From positions 1-6,186 of the forward strand of contig JAEYTV010000042.1 of NCBI GenBank assembly GCA_023433855.1: 6,186 nucleotides of DNA, given 5' to 3'. This document shows positions 1 through 5,625 of the stretch, in pieces (the first letter of the stretch is position 1; each line of letters starts with the position of its first letter). A model generated the notes under the pieces. It saw only the letters and a program-made list of their open reading frames with translations, was not told where the DNA came from and ran no database searches. The translations under genes were made by a program, and so were the position numbers. This DNA is from Pseudomonadota bacterium (GTDB taxonomy: Bacteria > Pseudomonadota > Alphaproteobacteria > Rhizobiales > Rhizobiaceae).

Positions 1-454
1 GGAGGAGATTTCGGGCGGCAACGACATCCGCAAGCTCGGCAAGTACGAGATGAACTCCCGGGCCTAGGGCGGCGCGTTCAATTTCAAGGGGGGCGACCAG
101 CAGCAGAAGGTTGCCAACCTGTCCGGCGGCCAGCGCAATCGCGTTCACCTCGCCAAGATGCTGAAGTCAGGCGGCAACGTTCTCCTGCTCGACGAGCCGA
201 CCAACGACCTCGATACCGAGACGCTCGGTGCGCTGGAAGACGCGCTTGAGAATTTCGCCGGCTGCGCCGTGATCATCAGCCACGATCGCATGTTCCTTGA
301 CCGGCTCGCGACGCACATACTCGCTTTTGAAGGCGACAGCCATGTGGAGTGGTTCGAGGGCAATTTCGAGGACTACGAGGAAGACAAGATCCGTCGCCTC
401 GGAGCCGATGCCGTCAATCCGAAGCGCGTAACCTACAAGCGCCTGACGCGCTGA
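1..454 (+). pseudogene. ettA: EttA, energy-dependent translational throttle ABC-F ATPase: C-terminal part, with an in-frame stop
   Basis: This is the second ATPase domain of EttA, a cytosolic ABC-F protein that binds the ribosomal E site and gates translation according to ATP/ADP. The frame is open from base 2 and the gene starts left of the window. It shows the signature LSGGQ at 119-133, Walker [12 protein letters not shown] at 182-214, the switch histidine in ISHDR (about 277-291), and the conserved tail GADAVNPKR before the TGA at 452-454. From memory, E. coli EttA (about 555 aa) reads SRAYVGRFNFKG at the matching place, while this sequence reads [15 protein letters not shown], with TAG at 65-67. 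Everything after the stop stays in frame and conserved, so the change is recent or a sequence error. As read, the product would lose the signature motif, Walker B and the switch histidine of domain 2. Family assignment is very secure; pseudogene status is not. Confidence 0.88.
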
Positions 455-477
455 GCGGCTCTACCTTCTCATTCCAG

Positions 478-506
478 AAACGGGCCGCCGCCGGGTGGCC
501 CGTTTT
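478..506 (+). terminator. Rho-independent terminator after ettA
   Basis: The arms AAACGGGCC (478-486) and GGCCCGTTT (497-505) are perfectly complementary. Three further inner pairs (one of them G-U) leave a tetraloop at 490-493. A run of four T closes the structure at 503-506. It starts 23 bases after the ettA stop and separates that gene from the chemoreceptor gene, which therefore needs its own promoter. Confidence 0.85.
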
Positions 507-634
507 CGTATCCGGGTATTTGCCGAAGCCAAGATTACATAATCATTTATTAGGAAGCGGTGATTAGCAGGTATGCCTGCAGTGGATGAGGTGCTGCAGC
601 ATGCCGTCATGATGACGACCCAAGAGGAAGTTCC
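507..634 (+). promoter_or_regulatory. Leader and presumed promoter region of the chemoreceptor gene
   Basis: The 128 bases between the terminator and the chemoreceptor start must hold its promoter. There is an AT-rich patch at about 531-552 with a CATAAT at 538-543 that resembles a -10 box, and a TTGCCG at 520-525, but their 12-base spacing is too short for a normal pair, so no exact promoter is called. Closer to the gene are a small hairpin (GCAGG 567-571 with CCTGC 576-580), two CTGCAG copies (577-582, 594-599) and a 13-base palindrome CGTCATGATGACG (605-617). The ribosome binding site is AGAGGAAG at 623-630, four bases before the ATG. Confidence 0.35.
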
Positions 635-2920
635 ATGACATTCATTCACCGCCTTTCCGTCCGTCAATCGCTCGCCATCCTGACCGTCGTGCCGCTCGCG
701 GCGGCCATCACGTTTGGGGGCTGGCTGACCTACGAAGCCTACGAGGAGCGGGCGGCCGCGCAGAACGCGGTGTTGCTCGAGCGCGTCGCCAGGGCGAGCG
801 GCAAGCTCGCTGTCCTCATTCCTGCCGAAAGCGGTGCCACCGCGGAGCGCCGTCCGGCTGCCCGGCAGGCAACCGACGCGACGAAGGATGCACTTCTGAA
901 GGCGTATGACGATGTCGTCGCCGCAGGGTTCGACGATCCCGCGCTCGCCGCATTCGTCGAGAGGTTCAAGAGTCATTTCGCGAAGATCCCCGGCTACCGC
1001 CAGGAGGTCGACGCGGGTACCGCCAAGTCGATCAGCCCCCTGCAGATTCTGCAGCCGACCGTTGCCGCGGGCGCCGAGATCATCCGTCGTACGGGTGCCA
1101 TGTCCGAGGACAGCGATTTCGCCAGAGCGGCAGCGGGCTACTACGCCATGATGCAGGTCGGCGACAGCTATCAGATGCTGAACAGGCTTGCCGGCGACTA
1201 TGCCAAAGGTCCCCTCGGCATGGACGCCATGAGGATGTTCATGCGCAGCGCCGGGCTGCTGGCCGCCTATACCGCGCCGTTCCGCGAATCGGTACCGGCC
1301 GACATCCTTGCCGAATACGACGCATTTTTCGCCGGCGCTTCCGGTCAGGCGGTCGAGCGGGTTCGGGGTATGATGGCCAAGAACGATCCTTATACGCCGG
1401 CGCCCGGCGAAGCCGAGTTCTGGACCAAGGCGTATCTGGACAGCCGTGCCGCCATCTCCAGCCTGACGGATCGGACCGGGGACCGGATGACCCTGCTGGT
1501 GCAGGAAAAGCTCGATTCGGCGACGACCTATCTGACGGCTCTTGCGTCTTCGATGCTCTTCATCGTCGCTTGCGTGATCGCCCTCAGCCTGGCAGTGACG
1601 CGCAACTTCTCGCGGACCCTCATGGGCATCGGCGATCGCATGAAGACGCTTGCCGACGGCGACACCGGCGGTGCCATCCCCTTTGCGAGACGCGGGGACG
1701 AGATTGGCGGCATGGCGCGATCCGTCGAGGTCTTCCGGCAGGCGGCCATCCGCAATGCCGAACTCGAGTCCGAGCGGGAGAATAGCCGCAAGCAGGCCGA
1801 ACGCGATCGCGTCGAGATGCAGCGTCGTGCCGAAGAAGAGGCCGAGCAGCGCCTCAACCAGGCGACCGGGACGCTGGCAGCAGGGCTGCGGCGCCTCGCT
1901 CACGGAGATCTGCTGTGCGAGATCGAGCAGCCCTTCGCCGCCCAGTTCGAACCGTTGCGCCACGACTTCAATACGTCTGTCTCGCAGTTGCGCGAGGCGC
2001 TTGCCAGCGTCGGCAGATCCGTCTCGACGGTGACCGGCGGCTCGAGGGAGATCTCGGACGCCTCCGATAATCTCGCCAACCGGACGGAACAGCAGGCCGC
2101 CTCGCTGGAGGAGACTGCCGCGGCGCTCGAGGAGATCACTTCGAACGTCAGCGCGACGTCCCGTCGGACCGAGGAGGCCCGCGAGGTGGTCCGGGATGCC
2201 AGGGCGCGCGCGGACCAGTCCGGCAAGGTCGTCCGCAACGCCGTTGCCGCCATGGAACGCATCGAGCATTCGTCCCACCAGATCGGCCAGATCATCTCGG
2301 TGATCGACGAGATCGCCTTCCAGACCAACCTCCTGGCCCTCAACGCCGGCGTCGAGGCGGCGCGTGCGGGCGAGGCGGGGAAGGGATTTGCGGTCGTCGC
2401 GCAGGAGGTACGGGAACTGGCGCAGCGTTCCGCCAAGGCTGCGAAGGAGATCCAGAGCCTGATCGACAATTCGGCGCTTGCCGTTGGCGAGGGCGTCCGT
2501 CTGGTCAACGACACGGGCGAGGGGCTCGGGATGATCGAGCAGCTCGTGCAGTCGATCAATACGCACATGGACGCGATCGCCACCGCGGCGCAGGAGCAGG
2601 CGGTCGGCCTCAGTCAGGTCAATACCGCGGTCAACAGCATGGACCAGGCGACCCAGCAGAATGCTGCCATGGTGGAGGAAATGAACGCGGCAGGTGCCAA
2701 CCTGGCCCAGGAGAGTGTGAAGCTAAACGAGCTTCTTACGCATTTTCAGCTGGGGACATCCCACCCCCAGACATTGCAGGTTCTCAGCACGCCCGGTTCC
2801 TCAATGCCATCGAGCCGGTCGCCGCAGGCTGCGTCGGGTCGCCCGGCTGCTGCGCGCATTTCCGGTGCGAAAGGGAATACGGCCGTCGCACGATCGCTCC
2901 ATGAATGGGAAGACTTCTGA
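635..2920 (+). CDS. Methyl-accepting chemotaxis protein with NIT-type sensor domain
   Basis: This 761-residue inner-membrane chemoreceptor passes ligand signals to CheA/CheW and the flagellar motor. Order of parts: transmembrane helix 1 (about 12-32), a long periplasmic helical domain (33-299), transmembrane helix 2 (300-322), HAMP (about 323-376), a charged coiled coil (377-408), a second HAMP-like segment (409-457), and the signalling domain (458-705). The hairpin tip is at 559-593 ([20 protein letters not shown] then [12 protein letters not shown]). Likely methylation helices are near 485-501 and 650-682. A flexible tail of about 50 residues ends in EWEDF, an xWxxF pentapeptide of the kind that tethers CheR/CheB. 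The sensor domain resembles the nitrate/nitrite-sensing NIT family: LIPAESGAT (61-69) sits where that family has a Q-x-x-ERG-like motif, and [13 protein letters not shown] (183-195) where it has an ERA-like motif. The divergent key residues make nitrate binding uncertain. The start is set by AGAGGAAG four bases upstream. Confidence 0.93.
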   Translation: MTFIHRLSVRQSLAILTVVPLAAAITFGGWLTYEAYEERAAAQNAVLLERVARASGKLAVLIPAESGATAERRPAARQATDATKDALLKAYDDVVAAGFDDPALAAFVERFKSHFAKIPGYRQEVDAGTAKSISPLQILQPTVAAGAEIIRRTGAMSEDSDFARAAAGYYAMMQVGDSYQMLNRLAGDYAKGPLGMDAMRMFMRSAGLLAAYTAPFRESVPADILAEYDAFFAGASGQAVERVRGMMAKNDPYTPAPGEAEFWTKAYLDSRAAISSLTDRTGDRMTLLVQEKLDSATTYLTALASSMLFIVACVIALSLAVTRNFSRTLMGIGDRMKTLADGDTGGAIPFARRGDEIGGMARSVEVFRQAAIRNAELESERENSRKQAERDRVEMQRRAEEEAEQRLNQATGTLAAGLRRLAHGDLLCEIEQPFAAQFEPLRHDFNTSVSQLREALASVGRSVSTVTGGSREISDASDNLANRTEQQAASLEETAAALEEITSNVSATSRRTEEAREVVRDARARADQSGKVVRNAVAAMERIEHSSHQIGQIISVIDEIAFQTNLLALNAGVEAARAGEAGKGFAVVAQEVRELAQRSAKAAKEIQSLIDNSALAVGEGVRLVNDTGEGLGMIEQLVQSINTHMDAIATAAQEQAVGLSQVNTAVNSMDQATQQNAAMVEEMNAAGANLAQESVKLNELLTHFQLGTSHPQTLQVLSTPGSSMPSSRSPQAASGRPAAARISGAKGNTAVARSLHEWEDF

Positions 2921-2947
2921 TCCGCTTTTTGATCCAGGCTAGTCGAT

Positions 2948-2972
2948 GGGGGCGGCTCGTGTCCGCCCCTTT
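2948..2972 (+). terminator. Probable terminator after the chemoreceptor gene
   Basis: The arms GGGGCGG (2949-2955) and CCGCCCC (2963-2969) form seven GC-rich pairs around a 7-base loop, extended by one G-T pair (2948/2970), and are followed by TTT. The T run is short, so termination may be partial. It lies 27 bases after the chemoreceptor stop and before the regulator promoter. Confidence 0.65.
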
Positions 2973-2992
2973 CGTTACGGGTCTCGGGACAC

Positions 2993-3027
2993 TTGCGCTG
3001 ACAAGGTAAATCATATAAACATATCTT
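2993..3027 (+). promoter_or_regulatory. Candidate promoter of the regulator-metF unit
   Basis: Two overlapping sigma-70-like pairings can be read. One is TTGCGC (2993-2998) with TATAAA (3014-3019) at a 15-base spacing; the other is CTGACA (2998-3003) with TATCTT (3022-3027) at 18 bases. The block at 3008-3030 is strikingly AT-rich compared with its surroundings. In either reading the -10 box lies inside the palindrome at 3013-3032, which would let a bound repressor block RNA polymerase. Which box is used cannot be settled from sequence. Confidence 0.4.
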
Positions 3028-3032
3028 TATGT
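3013..3032 (+). promoter_or_regulatory. Candidate operator (20-bp palindrome) for the ArsR-type regulator
   Basis: ATATAAACATATCTTTATGT is a palindrome centred between 3022 and 3023, with 8 of 10 positions complementary; the half sites are ATATAAA and the complement of TTTATGT. It lies 24 bases before the regulator start, overlaps the candidate -10 box, and has the length and AT-rich symmetry typical of ArsR-family sites. It resembles the ATATAAAGATATCTTTATAT-type motif I recall for SahR regulators of the methionine cycle, but that match is from memory and was not checked. Expected effect: autoregulation and control of metF. Confidence 0.55.
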
Positions 3033-3056
3033 CTTGATCACTGGAGAATTTCCCGC

Positions 3057-4064
3057 ATGGGATTGGCGCTGGATACCCTAGTAGATGTCCTGAAGACTGC
3101 GGGCGAACCCACTCGTTTCAGGCTGCTGGCGTTGCTTGCTGCAGGCGACCTTACGGTGACGGACCTCACAGACATCTTGGGGCAGTCGCAACCGCGCATT
3201 TCGCGCCATCTGAAGCTCTTGTCGGAAGACGCCCTGATCGATCGCTATCAGGAAGGTGCCTGGGCATATTTCCGGCTGAGGCACGAAGGGAAGGCGGCAA
3301 CCCTGGTGAGGACGTTGCTTGCTGCCGCAGCGGAGGACGATCCGGTGCTGGTGCGCGATGCCGAGCGTCTGGCGACTGTCAAACGCGTGCGTGCGGAACG
3401 GGCGCAAGCCTATTTCAGTCGCAACGCTTCCGAGTGGGATGAATTGCGTCGGCTGCATGTTAGCGACGCTGCCGTGGAAGCGGCGCTGCTCAAGCTGATT
3501 GGCCCGTCACCGGTTGACGCGCTCCTGGATCTGGGCACCGGTACAGGCCGCCTGCTGCAGCTTCTGTCCGGACACTACAGGCGTGCAGTCGGTATAGATG
3601 CGAGCCGGGACATGTTGGCCGTGGCAAGAGCCAATCTGGACAAGGCTGGCATCACAAAAGCCGCCGTGCGTCACGGCGATATTCTCAACCTGCCGTTGGA
3701 GGGTCAGGACTTCGACCTGATCACCATCCATCAGGTGCTGCATTTCCTTGACCAGCCGGATCTGGCGATCGCCGAAGCGGCGCGCGTATTGCGACCGGGC
3801 GGTCGTCTTCTCATCGTCGACCTCGCACCGCACAACCTTGAGTATCTGAGGGATGACCACGCTCACGTGCGGCTTGGATTCTCCCATCAGGTGATGGCCG
3901 AATGGCTCGAGAAGGTCGGGCTGGAGGTGGAAGAGGCCATCGATCTCGGCTCGGGCAAGCAGGGCGCCCTGACCGCTACCGTGTGGCTGGCCCGTGATCG
4001 TCGCCTGCTGATCGCTGGCGGCGGTACATCAGCGGAACCTGAAACCGTCCTCTTTCGGAGTTGA
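3057..4064 (+). CDS. ArsR-family regulator fused to a SAM-dependent methyltransferase domain (SahR-like)
   Basis: This 335-residue cytosolic protein has two domains. Residues 1-85 form an ArsR-type winged helix, with GEPTRFRLLALL (16-27) and the recognition helix SQPRISRHLKLL (44-55). No cysteine-rich metal site is present in this part. Residues 115-315 form a class I methyltransferase fold: the SAM-binding loop DLGTGTGRLL (158-167), the acidic ribose contact D181, GDILNLPL (207-214), and LRPGGRLLIVD (245-255). It sits 3 bp before metF, so a role in methionine/SAM-cycle control is likely. Similar fusions in Proteobacteria were described as SahR, which senses S-adenosylhomocysteine; I infer the methyltransferase fold serves here as ligand sensor, though catalysis is not excluded. 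The start at 3057 has GGAGA at 3043-3047. A longer in-frame start at 2946 would put the terminator and operator inside the gene and adds residues unlike the family. Confidence 0.9.
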   Translation: MGLALDTLVDVLKTAGEPTRFRLLALLAAGDLTVTDLTDILGQSQPRISRHLKLLSEDALIDRYQEGAWAYFRLRHEGKAATLVRTLLAAAAEDDPVLVRDAERLATVKRVRAERAQAYFSRNASEWDELRRLHVSDAAVEAALLKLIGPSPVDALLDLGTGTGRLLQLLSGHYRRAVGIDASRDMLAVARANLDKAGITKAAVRHGDILNLPLEGQDFDLITIHQVLHFLDQPDLAIAEAARVLRPGGRLLIVDLAPHNLEYLRDDHAHVRLGFSHQVMAEWLEKVGLEVEEAIDLGSGKQGALTATVWLARDRRLLIAGGGTSAEPETVLFRS

Positions 4065-4067
4065 GCC

Positions 4068-4952
4068 ATGCAGTCGCCTGACACCTTCCATGTTTCCTTC
4101 GAGTTCTTCCCGCCAAAGTCGGACGAGATGGAGATCCAGCTTTGGCAAACGGTGGAGCAACTCGCGGTCTGGGAGCCCGATTTCGTTTCCATGACCTATG
4201 GAGCCGGCGGCTCGACCAAAGAGCCGACCCTGCTGGCCGTCACCAGGATGATCGGCGACGCTCGACTTCCAACCGCAGCACATCTGACTTGCGTTGACGC
4301 CTCGCGTGAGGAGGTGCGCACGGTGGTCGACGAGTACCGGGCAGCAGGAGTCCGCCACATCGTCGCTCTGCGAGGTGATCCGACCACAGGAATCGGCACA
4401 CCCTACGTTCCGCATCCCGACGGCTACGCACGCACGGCCGACCTGGTGCGTGGACTGAAGGAATACGGTGACTTCGATATCTCGGTCTCGGCCTATCCCG
4501 AGAAACACCCGGAGAGCTCGGATCTAGCGGCTGACATCGCTACCCTCAAGAGTAAGGCTGACGCCGGCGCGTCGCGCGCCTTGACCCAGTTCTTCTTCGA
4601 CAACGATATCTTCGATCGCTACGTCGAGCAGGTGCACAAGGCGGGCATCACGATACCTGTAGTCGCTGGTATCATGCCGATCCAGAACCTCGCCCAGCTC
4701 AAGCGCTTCGCCCGCCGCTGCGGCGCTTCTGTGCCGGCATTTCTGGACAGGCGCTTCGAAGGTCTGGATGATAAGCCTGCGGACCGGGAAAAGGTTGCCG
4801 CAGATGTCGCTGCGGAGCAAATCGAGGATCTCATGCGGCGTGGCCACAGGGAGTTCCACATCTATACGATGAACCGGGCGCCTCTGGTTTCGGCGGTCCT
4901 TCAACGTCTGGGGCGGGGCCAGATCGCCCGGCCACGAACTGCGGCGGCGTGA
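4068..4952 (+). CDS. metF: Methylenetetrahydrofolate reductase MetF
   Basis: This FAD enzyme reduces 5,10-methylene-tetrahydrofolate to 5-methyl-tetrahydrofolate, the methyl donor for homocysteine remethylation to methionine. It has 294 residues (E. coli MetF has 296) and should be a cytosolic TIM barrel. Visible motifs are SFEFFPPK (10-17) with the likely catalytic glutamate E12, SMTYGAGGSTKEPT (41-54), LRGDP (101-105) with the FAD-region aspartate D104, SAYPEKHPES (141-150), TQFFFD (173-178), GIMPIQN (201-207) and FHIYTMNR (263-270). The usual second proline of LRGDPP is threonine here (T106). The start is fixed by GGAG at 4057-4060, inside the last codons of the regulator gene, and only three bases separate the two genes, so transcription and probably translation are coupled. 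Regulation by the upstream protein through the palindrome at 3013-3032 is the natural inference. Confidence 0.96.
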   Translation: MQSPDTFHVSFEFFPPKSDEMEIQLWQTVEQLAVWEPDFVSMTYGAGGSTKEPTLLAVTRMIGDARLPTAAHLTCVDASREEVRTVVDEYRAAGVRHIVALRGDPTTGIGTPYVPHPDGYARTADLVRGLKEYGDFDISVSAYPEKHPESSDLAADIATLKSKADAGASRALTQFFFDNDIFDRYVEQVHKAGITIPVVAGIMPIQNLAQLKRFARRCGASVPAFLDRRFEGLDDKPADREKVAADVAAEQIEDLMRRGHREFHIYTMNRAPLVSAVLQRLGRGQIARPRTAAA

Positions 4953-4957
4953 CTAAG

Positions 4958-4988
4958 GACGCATGTTCCCCCGGAAGGAACATGCGTC
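4958..4988 (+). terminator. 12-bp perfect stem-loop after metF
   Basis: The arms GACGCATGTTCC (4958-4969) and GGAACATGCGTC (4977-4988) are perfectly complementary around a 7-base loop, starting five bases after the metF stop. No T run follows on the plus strand (ATCTT only), so it may be a weak intrinsic terminator or an mRNA 3'-end stabiliser. The gene at 5058-5135 points toward it, so it may serve transcripts from both sides. Confidence 0.65.
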
Positions 4989-5057
4989 ATCTTGGAAGTG
5001 CTGGGTATCAAACGGCCATGGACGTGAGATCATGACCGGGTAGTGGGTCCGTGGAGC

Positions 5058-5135
5058 TCAAATGAAGAGCATTGACACCACGAACACGAACGCTGCACCG
5101 ACCACCAGGACATTCAGAGAGTATGTACGTCCCAT
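5058..5135 (-). CDS. Small single-span membrane peptide, 25 residues, function unknown
   Basis: The minus strand encodes 25 residues starting MGRTYSLN (1-8), followed by an unbroken hydrophobic run from V9 to the terminal I25, rich in V, F, A, L and M, and then TGA at 5060-5058. This is long enough for one transmembrane helix, with a positively charged R3 on the short N-terminal side. The Shine-Dalgarno sequence AAGGAGG (5147-5141) is complete and lies five bases before the ATG, the best ribosome site in the window. A plausible promoter lies 27 bases upstream of the start codon. No family is recognised, and no toxin-antitoxin partner or antisense RNA gene is apparent. Genes this short are often skipped by gene callers. 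The reading rests on the ribosome site, promoter and hydrophobicity; homologues were not checked. Confidence 0.7.
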   Translation of the reverse strand: MGRTYSLNVLVVGAAFVFVVSMLFI

Positions 5136-5161
5136 GTCTGCCTCCTTGCGTTGACCGTTAA

Positions 5162-5191
5162 ATTGTATGTCGTTTTTGTGTCCGTTGGAAA
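5162..5191 (-). promoter_or_regulatory. Candidate promoter of the small membrane-peptide gene
   Basis: Read on the minus strand, TTTCCA (5191-5186) and TACAAT (5167-5162) match four and five of six consensus bases of the -35 and -10 boxes at an 18-base spacing. The predicted RNA start, around 5155, leaves a short leader carrying the AAGGAGG site. The fit to the downstream gene supports both calls. Confidence 0.45.
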
Positions 5192-5560
5192 GCAGTTTCT
5201 ATGCTGCGCTGCAGCGAGATTCTTCTACTCACGTATCATCCGGTAAGAATAACGGATTGAATAATATAACTTTCTGCCGATGTGCTTATGTGGTCGATAA
5301 CCGGTGAAATTCGGTCGCGAGCTGTTAAGATCCGACACATGACGTGAGGATTGCGGTTTAAACGCTGTGATTATTACCGTGCTGCAACATGGCTGCGGGG
5401 GCGCAAGCCTCGCGTCCAGTACCATCAGGCTGAGGCCGACCGTGGGTGAACGGGAACTTCCAAGACAGCCTCGCGCGCGAAGAAGAACAATCCTCTCCAG
5501 ACTACCCCGAGGAGCAGCAGAGGCTTTGCTGATCCACCCTCTATCCAACCGGGGGAATAC
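5192..5560. other. Intergenic stretch with no recognised gene
   Basis: These roughly 370 bases have two textures. The part from 5192 to about 5395 is AT-rich for this genome and has small imperfect repeats: ATCCG/CGGAT near 5238-5257, and an 8-base GTTTAAAC near 5356. From about 5396 to 5560 it turns GC-rich and contains a 9-base direct repeat AGCCTCGCG (5406-5414, 5467-5475). Open frames on both strands lack a ribosome site or recognisable protein. The minus-strand translation of 5400-5590 (PACAGAVFPRLDRGWIS) resembles the false peptides often produced by dispersed intergenic repeats, so the GC-rich half may be part of a repeat family together with the palindrome at 5561-5582. An unrecognised small RNA cannot be excluded. 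Confidence 0.4.
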
Positions 5561-5582
5561 GGCGCCCGCACAAGCGGGCGCC
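5561..5582 (-). repeat. Perfect 9-bp GC-rich inverted repeat, possible terminator of the transglycosylase gene
   Basis: GGCGCCCGC (5561-5569) and GCGGGCGCC (5574-5582) are exact complements around the loop ACAA. It lies 43 bases past the stop of the minus-strand transglycosylase gene, in the right place for its terminator, but the bases that follow on that strand (GTATTCC) contain no T run. The shape, a GC-rich arm pair in a GC-rich spacer that also gives repeat-like false peptides, fits a dispersed intergenic palindrome as well. Confidence 0.55.
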
Positions 5583-5625
5583 ACCCGAATCACGTCTAGC
5601 CTGGGCGGTGCTTGATGGTGAGTGG

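Noticed and set aside
65..67. Stop-codon recoding (pyrrolysine or another UAG read-through) in ettA
   Set aside because: EttA normally has tyrosine at this site, no recoding signal is visible, and the next codon also departs from consensus. Mutation or base-call error is simpler.
158..454. A separate 98-residue gene starting at the ATG at 158
   Set aside because: This ATG is an internal methionine of EttA with no ribosome site before it. The conserved frame reaches left through LSGGQ, so this is a fragment of ettA and not its own gene.
461..2566. A 701-codon open frame on the minus strand opposite the chemoreceptor gene
   Set aside because: It mirrors a GC-rich gene with clear domains on the plus strand. 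The translation is rich in R, G and L with no recognisable domain, and it has no evident promoter or ribosome site. Long antisense frames are common opposite GC-rich genes.
2946..3056. Earlier in-frame start for the ArsR-methyltransferase protein
   Set aside because: It begins inside the chemoreceptor terminator and runs through the promoter and palindrome. The added residues do not look like the family, while the ATG at 3057 has a Shine-Dalgarno sequence and matches the usual start of an ArsR domain.
2921..3056. A SAM riboswitch in front of the regulator-metF unit
   Set aside because: No SAM-I, SAM-II or SAH riboswitch core was recognised in the short leader. The palindrome with an ArsR-type gene behind it explains the regulation better.
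4029..4508. A 159-codon minus-strand frame opposite the start of metF
   Set aside because: It lies opposite strongly conserved MetF motifs, has no family resemblance, and would need to overlap two well-supported genes.
5225..5593. A 122-codon minus-strand frame in the spacer
   Set aside because: It crosses the perfect palindrome and an AT-rich region with a change of composition, has no ribosome site, and its protein looks like translated repeat sequence.
5367..5615. An 82-codon plus-strand frame starting with GTG in the spacer
   Set aside because: No ribosome site and no recognisable protein. It overlaps the palindrome and the spacer block better explained as repeat sequence.
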